The notes: generated from the letters alone by a model not told the origin. Positions 27,901-36,486 are shown, counted from the first letter of the stretch. The stretch is DNA of 64,000 nucleotides from a bacterium (GCA_029565685.1 JAKQNR010000025.1:62001-126000); one strand, 5' to 3'. Translations and numbers: made by a program.

Positions 27901-28508
27901 ATGGGCTCTAGAACAAATATTCGATCATCCACGGCAAAAAGAGATTCTAGCCGGCTGTAAAGCCACCAGCTTCCGCCCGCCTGATCCACCTTGGCCAGAA
28001 GCAGATTGTTTCCTTTGTGCAGCTGGACCTGAATATGATCCGCATCAGGCCCGCCGGCCCGCACATCCGGATACTGATAGATCTCTTTGCCATTGAGCCA
28101 CAGCTTGAGACGGTCGTTGCTGCCGGTCTTGAGCAGCGCGGGCGTTTTCTGATCGCAGCGAATGATCGCAGCTGCATAGGCGACATTGTTCTGATTGGGC
28201 GATAGATAGCGGGCGAAATCGAGTTTGCCGGAGACATCCGCAACGACCGGTTGCCAGGCCACGAAGCCTTGCGGAGTAGATGCGCTAGCATGAGAAAGTC
28301 CGGCGACGGGTGTGATGGCCGCTTCTCCGCCCCACTGGGCGAGAAAATCGGTCGCCATGCCTGCCCCCGGTTCATTGGGAAACGGTCCACAGATCAGCCA
28401 ATCGCGAATAAATGCATTGGATGTAAAGGGGGTAACCGGTTGCGCCGTGGCGGTCGCCAGAGGCGCAATCAGCAAAAGCCCGATAATCAAACAGCCTGTC
28501 TTTTTCAT
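24957..28508 (-). CDS. Secreted GH38-like alpha-mannosidase-type protein
   Basis: A 1183-residue protein. ATG 28508 is chosen for its distance (eight bases) from AAAGG; ATG 28511 and GTG 28517 are alternatives. The Sec signal ends near TATAQP. Residues about 30-190 form a PA14/carbohydrate-binding-like domain (WLICGPFPNEP, LLKTGSNDRLKLWLNGKE). The GH38 domain starts near 305 with VVPHSHADLCW, whose two His and Asp are Zn ligands. It continues to MAWNVDEPGHTLQMP (about 425), where the Asp is the expected nucleophile. The C-terminal beta domains contain GGIASIYDKENQREW. Substrate linkage is inferred from the family, which hydrolyses alpha-mannosides with retention. It is the last gene of the minus-strand unit starting at 33626, 152 bases after the GH95-like gene. 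Confidence 0.82.
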   Translation of the reverse strand: MKKTGCLIIGLLLIAPLATATAQPVTPFTSNAFIRDWLICGPFPNEPGAGMATDFLAQWGGEAAITPVAGLSHASASTPQGFVAWQPVVADVSGKLDFARYLSPNQNNVAYAAAIIRCDQKTPALLKTGSNDRLKLWLNGKEIYQYPDVRAGGPDADHIQVQLHKGNNLLLAKVDQAGGSWWLYSRLESLFAVDDRIFVLEPMVSPVCKKIDDQTVTDLFSLLAYNVSSKPSGPTTLQVLAEPGRQAARVTIPSIPADTSAWLVVASNADLRVVGSRLSARLKISTSHGHRTMEIAQDRRATHDHADLQIFVVPHSHADLCWPDTPEVCTNLNCQAISQSIDILNTLPHYKFSEEDVFVLEEFLRRNPQRYAEVGDLLRNGVLECGGFYFGPSELLLGGEGLIRNIYYGKLWLQNHFNYEARMAWNVDEPGHTLQMPQILAKSGIDHFVIWKTLYRWENNLNVTGYVGPNLFRWQAPDGSKILATSCPQGYGAGHMLRTADFLTAAKALQHFVRNESWHNQQWNLPPVIMMADGSDCTIPDARVAQNAGLWNQLYGYPHLELAHVGRYAQAVETALQQGRGELQTLQGELPCWWDATQSVENDAFMLSRKTEHLILSAEKFSTVLEWLDASHDYPVRAIDQVWKGRLWVHEHNWGGANGAISDAVKLARARDAYRLADEVNRDALTALAGAVSVQNRGTPLVVFNSLAWPRRDIVDPILSIPEPGLRKPGLVDRRGRPVPAQFNVLARHSDGSIARIQTIFEAETPALGYTTFYLSQGQESMHNNFRIADNEIENRFYRVKIDPRTGGIASIYDKENQREWIKTDFYRAHELIAMENLGVDEAEEFTEKWWRMGEKPAAITITERGPVRTTFRIEGTLLNSPTVQTISLYAGLPRIDLETRLNWNGQKAIQVNAAFPFQLNDARVTYEVPFGDVEYGKENPAAKACHPTVRAANNWIDLSNNEMGVTLATEVTPFDVKDRRDERFRDARVIHGIAPPDTFTMFWGGAYTPFTRVALTDPILLQTDFVIQPILLRSVFSCGDANLYFTQPGEHVYRFSVATHSGALVRHEAVRQGLEHNAPLQVVFAKPAAGTRPDSASFISVSQPNVIVSVVKKAEKGKGIVLRCYETDGQDAQATIAFASPIRSAWHTDLLERNGNPANVVNGQLVVLIGKHAIETYRLSFE

Positions 28509-28660
28509 CATTTCCACCTTTGCTCATTTATGGGGCGGACAATTCTCTTAATGCCGTTTTGCACCTCTTTTGCAAGTTTGGCAAAAGCAAAATCGAACGA
28601 ACCCGCTATAATCATACCTGACCGTTGTGGTTCACCCGCGTAGGGATGATCACTATGAAA

Positions 28661-31003
28661 TTATTTCTTCGCCGCGCTGCGACTCTGTCGTGATGCACCC
28701 TGAAAGAGCAGTTTTTCGCCTGCCTGTGTCGCGATCTCGACCATTCCGCATCGGTTCAGCTCGAGCGGGTGAAAAGTGGATTCGCCGTCGCGCCGCATTT
28801 GCAGGCGCGGCCAGGGACTGGCCAGGCGTAAGAGTCCGCCGTAGAGCGAGTGCACTTGCAAACTTTTAAGCGCTTCCGAGCTGCCGGCGGCGCTGATTAA
28901 AAAGCCGCCCTGACTGCGCAGGTTGGTGAATCCGGCTCGCGTGCCGGCCGCCAGCGCCGGAAAAATGCGGATCACGTCATCCACGCTCTGCAGCAGCAAT
29001 TCAGAGACCGCCATGCCGACGCCGAACTGCTCAGTATAATGGCCGAAATCATTGAAACGTTGAGGCGGCTGCAAGCGGTTCAGCGACAGGGTTCCGTTGC
29101 TGCGCAACCGGGCGGTGATTTCGTTCCTCAACCATTCCTGCGTTCCCGCTATGCTCAGCCTGGCGCGGGCGATGGCCAGCATGATGGTGGCGTTGTTGCC
29201 GTTCCATTGTATCTGTTCGATGGTGCGCGCAAAGAGCTGCTTTTGCTTTTCCTCAGACCACCACGTCACTTCATCGCCGGGAAAAACCGGCGCGGCAGGA
29301 ACCGGGATGTTGTAGGTGATCGCCGGCGCGCCCTCCACATCCACGACTATGGCCGGTTCATCGATGGAGAGCGGATAGTTCGGCAACCGCTGCAGCGCGG
29401 CCTTGAATCTTTCCACCAAAGGTTCATCCCGGCCGACAAGTCCGGCCGCCTCCACTGCAGCGCGAAGGATATAACGGATCAGAGCGATGTCAAAGGTACA
29501 GTTGTAATTGCACTCGAGATGCCGGGTCCACCCCCAATGCTCGGGAGAAACGGAAGGCCCCAGGCGGATCGGCGTCGTTCCCTCGCAGCGTTCGATGAAC
29601 CCGGCGTAGAACAGCGCTACCTCCCGAATCGCCGGATAGACCAGACTCTGCAATCGTTTTGGATCCGGATCATATTTGTATCGCCACCACAGGGGCTGCA
29701 CGCTAAAGCCGTTCACGCCCAGGGTAAAGCCCCAGGTGTGGTGCAGGTATTGCCGTCCATTGTTGCTTTTGCACGTGTTCGGATTCGGCGGCTCAAAGGC
29801 GTACAAAACATGCGGATAATAAGCGCCGTCCAAACCATACACCTGCTCAGCCAGCCAGGAGGCGCGCGGCAGATAGTCGAAGATCAGACGGTCATAGGGC
29901 TCGGCCAGTTCGGGGTGATTGGCCGCCAGGGCGGACCAAAATGTTTGCTGAAGATTGTAATTGGTGTGATAGTCGCCGTGCCAGGCAGGCGTGTCGTTGA
30001 TGAGTCCGGCGAACAATCCCACGGACTGAACGCCGGGTTTGCTGAAACAGCGCAGATAATAGAGCGAGCGATACCAAGCGGCCTGCAGCACAGGATCGCT
30101 GATCTCGATGCCGCTTTGTTCCCAGAACTGCCGCCAGATCATCTCATGCCGGTTGACCAACTCCTGCGGCCGCAGTATGCTGGAGACCAGAGCCATCGCA
30201 TCACGGAGCGGGTCAGCGGATTCGCGGGAGGTGACCACCGCGATGCGGCACCATGGCTCGTCATGCCTGGCCGCCACGGCGAACTGCATGCCCGGCCAGT
30301 CAAGGTCGCCTGGAATGGTCTGGTGCAGCCAGTGGATGCTGTCGACAACCCCTGTTTCTGCCGCAGGCAGGCCGGCGGAGACGATAGCCTGAAGCTGGGG
30401 AATGGCTTTCGTTTTAACCAGAAAGACGTTCTGCTGCGCCAGGCAACGGATTTCCGCCCAAGGGCGTTTGCCCGCCTTTGGCAGTATGCGCGCATTGGCC
30501 GAACGGAGATCGAGTTCACCGCGGGCGGCCGCGGCAAGCGGTTGTTTTCGGCTCGTCCATACGATGCGTGCGCATTGGCGTGGACAGGGATGGGCGGCCG
30601 CGCTATAGCTGTCCGGCCCTTGCCAGGTCATGCCCTCAGGCAGAACAAAGCCGCGGTTGTTATCCTGGAGCGGAAAGGCTGTGTCAGAGGCGCCTAGCTT
30701 TTTAATCAGATCGATGGTGGGCAGCGGCGGATCGAGCTGGGTGTCGATGCGGGCATCCCAGATGTCGTTCTTGGTCAGACTCATGACCAGGCCGTCCTTT
30801 TCCTGATACACTAGAGCGTTGATGTCTCCGTTGCCGATGATGAGTGATTCATCGAGAAGGTGACGGAGATCGTTCACCCGCACGGCGGCTTCGGCCAATG
30901 CCTTTGGATAGGGAATCTCCGCTGGTGAGGCTATCAGATGCGCCATTGAAAAGATCGGCAGAAGCCGCACGCAAAGAAGAATCAATCGGGAAATTTTTAT
31001 CAT
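28661..31003 (-). CDS. Secreted GH95-like (alpha/alpha)6-barrel glycoside hydrolase
   Basis: A 780-residue protein with a Sec signal (LILLCVRLLPIFSMAHLIASP). The N-terminal beta domain contains LDESLIIGNGDINALVYQ and LTKNDIWDAR, and the barrel contains WHGDYHTNYNLQQTFWSAL near residue 345 and HHTWGFTLGVNGFSVQPLWW. These are the landmarks of GH95-type and related proteins (alpha-L-fucosidases/galactosidases, DUF5703-like). NGNNATIMLAIARARLSI and a C-terminal beta domain follow. GAGGA precedes ATG 31003. It lies between an SGNH hydrolase and a GH38-like enzyme on the same strand. I infer a fucose-, galactose- or mannose-containing polymer. Confidence 0.72.
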   Translation of the reverse strand: MIKISRLILLCVRLLPIFSMAHLIASPAEIPYPKALAEAAVRVNDLRHLLDESLIIGNGDINALVYQEKDGLVMSLTKNDIWDARIDTQLDPPLPTIDLIKKLGASDTAFPLQDNNRGFVLPEGMTWQGPDSYSAAAHPCPRQCARIVWTSRKQPLAAAARGELDLRSANARILPKAGKRPWAEIRCLAQQNVFLVKTKAIPQLQAIVSAGLPAAETGVVDSIHWLHQTIPGDLDWPGMQFAVAARHDEPWCRIAVVTSRESADPLRDAMALVSSILRPQELVNRHEMIWRQFWEQSGIEISDPVLQAAWYRSLYYLRCFSKPGVQSVGLFAGLINDTPAWHGDYHTNYNLQQTFWSALAANHPELAEPYDRLIFDYLPRASWLAEQVYGLDGAYYPHVLYAFEPPNPNTCKSNNGRQYLHHTWGFTLGVNGFSVQPLWWRYKYDPDPKRLQSLVYPAIREVALFYAGFIERCEGTTPIRLGPSVSPEHWGWTRHLECNYNCTFDIALIRYILRAAVEAAGLVGRDEPLVERFKAALQRLPNYPLSIDEPAIVVDVEGAPAITYNIPVPAAPVFPGDEVTWWSEEKQKQLFARTIEQIQWNGNNATIMLAIARARLSIAGTQEWLRNEITARLRSNGTLSLNRLQPPQRFNDFGHYTEQFGVGMAVSELLLQSVDDVIRIFPALAAGTRAGFTNLRSQGGFLISAAGSSEALKSLQVHSLYGGLLRLASPWPRLQMRRDGESTFHPLELNRCGMVEIATQAGEKLLFQGASRQSRSAAKK

Positions 31004-31069
31004 GACGTCCTCGCTCTAGACGGTTATTGGAAAATGCGCATTTCGAGCCGCGGAACCATAACGTTGGCA

Positions 31070-31783
31070 TTACTGCAGGTCTTTGATCCCTGTCTCAGGG
31101 GGCAGCGGACACGGCCACTCGCGGAGGATCGCCTCCGCCACTTTTTCCGCCAGCCGTTTGTAGCCTTCGGGGCGAAAATGGACATTGGCGGGCAGCTGGA
31201 TCTCACTCAGAATGGGCAGGCAGAAAGCATGCAGATCATTGATGATGATATTATGCGACTGAGCGAGTTGCACCGCCGCCTTGTTATAGGGGACTTCCGC
31301 ACCGGCCTCTCTCCATGCGGTGTTTTCAGGCACGGGAGTGGTGGTTGCGAAAATGAGTTTGGCGTCGGTGCGTTTAATCCGCTCGATGATGTAGGCAAGA
31401 TTTTTTTTGTACGTTTCAAGGTCCGCTTGCAGAGGATGGTTGAAATCGGAAGAATTTTCACCGGTTACTGGGTGTACGTGTTTGATGTCATGCAGGCCAA
31501 AGTTGAAATGGATGACGTCCCATCGGACCTCGCCCAGCCATGCGTCGATTCGTTCAACCCCCCGCGTGCTGCCCTGGCAGTTCTCTTGCGGACGCCGGAC
31601 CTCGGCTCTGCCCTGCAGTTTTTCTGTCAAAAATGGGGTATAGCCTATGGAGATGGAATCGCCGAGGATCAGAATAACCGGTGGACGGTCCTGCGCAGAA
31701 ACGGATTTGGCGGAGGTAAAAAAGAAAAACGGCGCCAGCGCGGTCGTGCGTTGCAGAAAGGTTCGTCGTGAGGTTTTGATCAT
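31070..31783 (-). CDS. Tat-exported SGNH/GDSL hydrolase
   Basis: A 237-residue protein with a twin-arginine signal (TSRRTFLQRTTAL). ILILGDSISIGYTPFL holds the nucleophile Ser (block I). HFNFGLHDIKH corresponds to the block III region, and ANVHFRPEGYKRLAEKV to block V. The catalytic His is present, but the position three residues before it is Ala and the preceding one Asn, so the usual Asp of DxxH is not obvious; related proteins often place Asp directly before VHF. It probably deacetylates a glycan. It begins 11 bases after the stop of the FAD-dependent oxidoreductase, so the two are co-transcribed. Confidence 0.78.
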   Translation of the reverse strand: MIKTSRRTFLQRTTALAPFFFFTSAKSVSAQDRPPVILILGDSISIGYTPFLTEKLQGRAEVRRPQENCQGSTRGVERIDAWLGEVRWDVIHFNFGLHDIKHVHPVTGENSSDFNHPLQADLETYKKNLAYIIERIKRTDAKLIFATTTPVPENTAWREAGAEVPYNKAAVQLAQSHNIIINDLHAFCLPILSEIQLPANVHFRPEGYKRLAEKVAEAILREWPCPLPPETGIKDLQ

Positions 31784-31793
31784 TTGAGCGATC

Positions 31794-33626
31794 TCATGAA
31801 AGTAGTTGTTTCAATCGCTGAAGGTGGTCCTGATAGACCGCTCTGGGCAGGCATTTTTTGTCCGCGCAGACAGCCGCGGCCTGGCCGACCACTTCGCCCA
31901 TCATGCCGCAGGTGCGCATAACCCTGACCGGTCCCAGGGCGAGATAATCGGTGCTGATGTTGCGTCCGGCCATGAACAGATTGACGATATTGCGGCTGTA
32001 AAGGCAGCGGTAGGGAATTCCCCACCAGGGTTCACTGTGCCGTGGACGCCTTGTATCTTTAATGCTCTCCCAGTTCTCGGCGATAAAGGGATCGTCGGGA
32101 TATCTGCGGTTATACGTCCGGTGAGGAATATGGCGGTCAAGATACCAGCTGACGGGGACAAAGCCGTCCTCAAATATGCTCCGGTTCAAGATATCCTCCG
32201 CGGTGAGCACATAGTCGCCGATCAGTCTGCGGGATTCGCGAGTCCCACCGATGGCGGCCACTCCGCTCAGCCGGGCTTTCGCATAGGCCTTTGATTTTTC
32301 TTTATTTTTCACCGCATTCCAGGCGCCGAACACGGCGCGCAGGTTCCAATCGCGAATATATTCGAGATCGTCGATGGGGTGACGATAGAATCCGCTCTCC
32401 CATCGCCATGAACCCCAGAGATCCGCCTGATGCAGTGGAAAATCATCCAGGGAGAGATCGAGTGCCCAGGGTGTTTCCGGGAAAGCGCTCGGAACGTCTG
32501 TCCAGGTCCATCGCCATTTATTGGTCATTCCCATCAAAGGGAATTCCCTACGATGCTGCTCATTCGCGACAGGACCGGCGCCGATCACCCATTCGGCGCC
32601 GGCCAGCGCGCCCAGTGTGGCGTGACCGGTGCAATCGGCGAACAGGCGGCCGGTGATCAACGTTTGTGAACCGGCATGGGTATCTAGCATCCACAGGCCG
32701 GTCAGGCGATCGCCCTCCGTTTCCGCGGCGCATACATGATGGCTCAAGAACAGATGGATATTTTTTTCCGCGCGCAGCACCTGCTCATAATGCAAATCGT
32801 CGGTTTCGACCGCAAGGCGGGATTCCACATTCTGATCAAACTGCAGCTCACGGACCAGTCTGCCGAGACGCGGATAAGGTCCGTTCTCCGGCATCAGGCC
32901 CCGCGGCGGCACGTGTATCTCGCTGGACGCGTTGCCTCCCAGAACCGGCCGATTCTGCACCAGCGCTGTCTTTAACCCCATGCGGCCGGCAGACAGGGCG
33001 GCGGCCATGCCGGCATAGCCGCCGCCTGCAACGACCAGATCGAAATCCTGGGTCGGTTGGTTCGAGGAAGACACTTTGAAAGACAAGGGCCGTTGGGCAG
33101 GGGGATCCGTCGTCAGGTTTTGAGTGAAATAGATGGCCTCGCAGCGGCCGTTGAATCCTGTCAGGTCGTGCAAGGCAAGCGTGATTTCCGGCTTGCTGAT
33201 TTCCACGATTCCGCCGTCCTGCCAGTGCCATTGGCTACCGCTGTCGCCGAACGTGCTTTTAAGCGGAATCCGGTCGATGAGCAGTTGAAATCTTCCTGGC
33301 GCACCGAAGGCCTTCCAGCGGGCCACCCAATCCATGGTGCGCACCCAAACACGCCATTTCCCTGCATGTGGTAAGCGGACAAGGCTCGTGGCATTCGCCA
33401 CCGGGACACCCAAGCCATGCGCTATCAGATAGGGAGAACCCATGGTGTCGATGAACTGAGTGTCCAGCAGCCATCCGCCGGTCTGATCAAAACCGGCCGC
33501 TGCCACCATCAGGCCGGGATCGCCGGCTGAGGTTGGATTCCCACTCGCAGCGCCAGCCACTCTACATCCAAAGACGGTGAAAAACGATTTCAGCATTTCG
33601 CGGCGACTGAGCATCACTGTTTTCAT
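31794..33626 (-). CDS. FAD-dependent oxidoreductase with Tat-like signal and N-terminal beta domain
   Basis: A 610-residue protein. The N-terminus has twin arginines (LSRREMLKSF) and then FGC, a possible lipobox. Residues about 40-190 form a beta domain (HAGKWRVWVRTMDWVARW). The FAD domain starts near 198 with DFDLVVAGGGYAGMAAALSA, a GxGxxG-like dinucleotide fold, then VLGGNASSEIHVPPRG. LFADCTGHATLGALAGAE and GTRESRRLIGDYVLTAEDIL are typical of the FAD_oxidored family found beside carbohydrate enzymes. The exported location and substrate are unusual and unknown; oxidation of a sugar is inferred from neighbours. It is first in the unit 33626-24957. The start codon may be ATG 33626 or ATG 33614; neither has a strong ribosome site. 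Confidence 0.72.
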   Translation of the reverse strand: MKTVMLSRREMLKSFFTVFGCRVAGAASGNPTSAGDPGLMVAAAGFDQTGGWLLDTQFIDTMGSPYLIAHGLGVPVANATSLVRLPHAGKWRVWVRTMDWVARWKAFGAPGRFQLLIDRIPLKSTFGDSGSQWHWQDGGIVEISKPEITLALHDLTGFNGRCEAIYFTQNLTTDPPAQRPLSFKVSSSNQPTQDFDLVVAGGGYAGMAAALSAGRMGLKTALVQNRPVLGGNASSEIHVPPRGLMPENGPYPRLGRLVRELQFDQNVESRLAVETDDLHYEQVLRAEKNIHLFLSHHVCAAETEGDRLTGLWMLDTHAGSQTLITGRLFADCTGHATLGALAGAEWVIGAGPVANEQHRREFPLMGMTNKWRWTWTDVPSAFPETPWALDLSLDDFPLHQADLWGSWRWESGFYRHPIDDLEYIRDWNLRAVFGAWNAVKNKEKSKAYAKARLSGVAAIGGTRESRRLIGDYVLTAEDILNRSIFEDGFVPVSWYLDRHIPHRTYNRRYPDDPFIAENWESIKDTRRPRHSEPWWGIPYRCLYSRNIVNLFMAGRNISTDYLALGPVRVMRTCGMMGEVVGQAAAVCADKKCLPRAVYQDHLQRLKQLLS

Positions 33627-33641
33627 GCGGGTTTGCTGTCA

Positions 33642-33671
33642 GATATACAATGAACTTTTTAACCAATGCAA
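33642..33671 (-). promoter_or_regulatory. Promoter for the FAD-oxidoreductase/glycosidase operon
   Basis: On the minus strand TTGCAT (33666-33671), an 18-base spacer and TATATC (33642-33647). The start of transcription would lie only about ten bases before ATG 33626, so the leader would be very short. A second candidate, TTGCGA-N17-TAATAT, lies further upstream in the AT-rich stretch 33720-33760. Confidence 0.45.
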
Positions 33672-33860
33672 TCGACACAGCCATGGCGGGCTCTAATAAC
33701 GCAGGAGGCCGCTCCAACGCGAATTTTATAACATATTAATATTAATTGATTTTGCTCGCAATGGCGGTCTTTTTTAAGGTTGTTTGGTAAATAACGCCTC
33801 ATGAACGTTTGTTGCTCGCGTCGCTGCAGCTGTTTTACCGCCGGGATTCCCGTGCAGGGC

Positions 33861-35330
33861 TTAGACCTTTTCCGGAATCACAAAGGGCTCGCGATAATTC
33901 CGTTTCAGCAACCTGTTCGCTTCATCGTCATCGATCACCCGTTCCGCCTGCGGATCCCAATCCAGAGAACGGCCGAGTTGGGCAGACATGTTGGCCAAAT
34001 GCATCAGGGTGCAGCTGTAATGGCCGTCTTGAACCGATCCACGATCCACCAGCAGCGAAGGATCGTTGGCGCGAATGGCGTCGATGAATCGTTGATAGTG
34101 ATCCAGATCCGCATGGTTGGTTGCCTGTGCCGACGGGCCGGGCTCGCGTTTTTTGCCGAGAAAGGTTTTGAACCAGCCGGAGTGTATGACCATATACCCT
34201 TCCGAGCCGTAAAAGAGGTTGCCGATTACATTGGCATCGCTGGTCATATAGCCGGTGGCCTGGTCGTTTAAAAAGCTCGAGGCCAGATCGCCCTCATTGT
34301 TGGTGATCCAATGCCTCACTTCAAACTGCAGGATTTTCTTTTTGTCGCCGCCGCGGGTTTCGGCGGGAAATTCGAAAACAGCGATCTGGGTGTTGGGCGT
34401 GGTCTGCGCGTCGTTGAACATGAAATGCCCGCCAAGCGACATGACCTTGGTGGGCATCTCCACGCCAAGCCCCCATCGGGCGATGTCCATCTCGTGAATC
34501 CCCTGATTGCCGATGTCGCCGTTCCCATAGTCGAAATTCCAGTGCCAGTTGTAATGAAAGCGGTTTGGATTGAAAGGACGGAGCGGGGCCGGGCCTTGCC
34601 ACAAGTCATAGTCGACTTTTTTCAGGTAGGCCTCGGTAAAGGGCGGCTTGGCGTCGCCTTCGGGAGTGAACTTGAATACTTGTCCTTCCTGCATAGGGCC
34701 GTCCGGATACTCGCCGATGCTGTTGCGCCATTTGTAGCATAATCCTTTGGCCATGTACACTTCGCCGATGACGCCCTCGCGCAACAGCCGGATGGCCGCC
34801 CGGCAACTGTCGGAGCTTCGGCTCTCGGTGCCATGGTGAATGATGGCGCCATAGGTTTGGGCCGCTTCGATCAATTTCCGGCCTTCAAAGATGCTGTGGG
34901 AAAAGGGCTTTTCGAGGTGTGCATGTTTTCCCGCCTGGGCCGCCCAGATGCCGGCCAGCGCATGCCAGTGGTTAGGGGTTGCCACGCTGATGGCGTCGAT
35001 GTCTTTGCGGTCCAGTAACTTTCTGATATCCTGATAGGTTTTCGGTTTGGGATAGCCGTTGGTGGTGAGATAGTTCACCCTTTCGTCAAAGAGATTGGCA
35101 TCCACATCGCAGAGCGCCGCCACTTCCACATTTTTAAGCTGAGGGTATTTTTTGATATGGCTGTTGAATCCATGGCCGCGAATGCCGACGATGCCGACGC
35201 GCACCCGGTCATTGGCGCCAGCCCAGGACTGAGAGGCGCCCCAGAGGCTGAGCCCGGTCACAAGCCCTGCCGTGTTCCGGCTTGCGGTTTTGATGAATTT
35301 TCGTCTGGTCACCGGTGTCTTTTGCTCCAT
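33861..35330 (-). CDS. Tat-exported Gfo/Idh/MocA-family oxidoreductase
   Basis: A 489-residue protein with a twin-arginine signal (VTRRKFIKTASRNTAG). The NAD(P) Rossmann fold begins with RVRVGIVGIRGHGFNSHI, where the glycine pattern is slightly relaxed. DIDAISVATPNHWHALAGI and HAHLEKPFSHSIFEGRKLI follow; the Glu-Lys-Pro is the family hallmark. The C-terminal domain has GNGDIGNQGIHEMDIARWGL, with His and Asp typical of the catalytic site. Such exported members are common in polysaccharide-degrading bacteria and act on sugars or inositols; some use tightly bound NAD. GAGGG precedes ATG 35330. It follows the isomerase/epimerase gene by 94 bases, suggesting one transcript from 36486. Confidence 0.85.
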   Translation of the reverse strand: MEQKTPVTRRKFIKTASRNTAGLVTGLSLWGASQSWAGANDRVRVGIVGIRGHGFNSHIKKYPQLKNVEVAALCDVDANLFDERVNYLTTNGYPKPKTYQDIRKLLDRKDIDAISVATPNHWHALAGIWAAQAGKHAHLEKPFSHSIFEGRKLIEAAQTYGAIIHHGTESRSSDSCRAAIRLLREGVIGEVYMAKGLCYKWRNSIGEYPDGPMQEGQVFKFTPEGDAKPPFTEAYLKKVDYDLWQGPAPLRPFNPNRFHYNWHWNFDYGNGDIGNQGIHEMDIARWGLGVEMPTKVMSLGGHFMFNDAQTTPNTQIAVFEFPAETRGGDKKKILQFEVRHWITNNEGDLASSFLNDQATGYMTSDANVIGNLFYGSEGYMVIHSGWFKTFLGKKREPGPSAQATNHADLDHYQRFIDAIRANDPSLLVDRGSVQDGHYSCTLMHLANMSAQLGRSLDWDPQAERVIDDDEANRLLKRNYREPFVIPEKV

Positions 35331-35424
35331 ACGCCCTCACCTTCTGCAAGGAATGATTGGTCAATTACGGCCGCCTTGGGCCGGTGGATTTTGTTCAAGC
35401 GCAAGAACCGCGACAGGCCGGCTT

Positions 35425-36315
35425 TTACACCGGACGCAAAAACAGCTTTTCCAGTTTTCTCAGATAGACCGGGCACTCTTTGAAAGGATCCCCCTTGCCT
35501 TCATACTCAAGAGTCACCCACCCTTTGTAGCCGGCGTCGAGGATAATATCTCTGAATCGGGAGAGATCTGCGAGCACTTTAGTCTCTCCCTTGAAAACTT
35601 CGATTTTGATCTGAACGTTCACCGCCAGGGGTGCGACGACCTTGAGGTCTTCATAGGGGTTGCGTCTAAAATTGCCGGTGTCGAGGTTGACGCCGAAATA
35701 GGGATGTTTTCCCACCAGGTTGCAGATGGCCAGCAGATCCTCCGGAAATGCGGTGATGCCGCCGTGATTTTCCAATCCAATCACCACGCCCTGTTTTTCC
35801 GCATGATCGAGCACCTGTTTCACCGACTCTGCGACCCAGCCGATGACCTCTTCTTTTTGGGAACCTTGAGGCGCACTGCCGGCGAAAATTCTGACATGGG
35901 GGGCCCAGAGATCAGCGGCATAGTCGATCCATTTTTTCACCGTTTCGATCTCCTGATCCCGTTCCGGGCCTGCGGGTTTGCAAAAGTCATTGCGAATGGC
36001 AGTTCCGGAAATGGTGAGCCCGTTATGGAAGGCGTGATTGCGCAGCCGGCGAAGGTAGGCGGAGTCAAAATCCTTGGCGAAATAATAGGAGGTGAGCTCA
36101 ACGCCGTCCAGGTCCATCTCTGCGCACCAATCGATGAATTTGAACAAAGTATAATCGGTTTTGGTCAACGCCTCTCTGACCGAATAGGCGGCCAGAGCGA
36201 TACGTATGTTCGTTGGCTTTTTCTTCGTCGCCGAGCAGGCGGCCGGCGCCAAACCCAGCAGGCCCGCTGCGCCGGTTGCAGCCAGTCCGGATGCAAGAAA
36301 GCTTCTTCTCTTCAT
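35425..36315 (-). CDS. Exported sugar phosphate isomerase/epimerase-like TIM barrel (Tat lipoprotein)
   Basis: A 296-residue protein from ATG 36315, with GGAGG at good spacing; this start gives a clean twin-arginine signal (MKRRSFLASGLAATG) ending in a lipobox (LAPAAC, Cys27). The barrel has the xylose-isomerase-like/AP-endonuclease-2 pattern: MDLDGVELTSYYF near the first metal Glu, GVVIGLENHGGI with Glu and His, FGVNLDTGNFRRNP with Asp, and YKGWVTLEYEG with the final Glu. It probably isomerises or epimerises a free sugar together with the adjacent Gfo/Idh/MocA protein; 3-keto-sugar chemistry is one possibility. A strong promoter lies at 36458-36486. Confidence 0.82.
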   Translation of the reverse strand: MKRRSFLASGLAATGAAGLLGLAPAACSATKKKPTNIRIALAAYSVREALTKTDYTLFKFIDWCAEMDLDGVELTSYYFAKDFDSAYLRRLRNHAFHNGLTISGTAIRNDFCKPAGPERDQEIETVKKWIDYAADLWAPHVRIFAGSAPQGSQKEEVIGWVAESVKQVLDHAEKQGVVIGLENHGGITAFPEDLLAICNLVGKHPYFGVNLDTGNFRRNPYEDLKVVAPLAVNVQIKIEVFKGETKVLADLSRFRDIILDAGYKGWVTLEYEGKGDPFKECPVYLRKLEKLFLRPV

Positions 36316-36457
36316 TCGATTTTTCCTCCGTGTAGCCAATGATTTTATTCGATAATTTTTCAAATTGCAAATTCTTCGTGTCCTTGTATGTTTAGTAATT
36401 TCAGCAAACAGCCATGAATTCCATAGCTAATATTCTCCTGCGGAATTAGCCAACCGT

Positions 36458-36486
36458 ATATTAGCCAACGACGGCCTTAAAGTCAA
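36458..36486 (-). promoter_or_regulatory. Promoter for the isomerase/oxidoreductase operon
   Basis: On the minus strand TTGACT (36481-36486), exactly 17 bases, then TAATAT (36458-36463), with TTGGC before the -10. The nine-base word TTGGCTAAT recurs 16 bases further downstream, around the expected start of transcription. Leader about 136 bases. The divergent gap 36316-36667 holds nothing else I can support. Confidence 0.65.

Noticed and set aside
29039-30697. A 552-codon open frame on the + strand opposite the GH95-like gene
   Set aside because: Antisense shadow; the minus-strand protein has a signal peptide, family motifs and a ribosome site.
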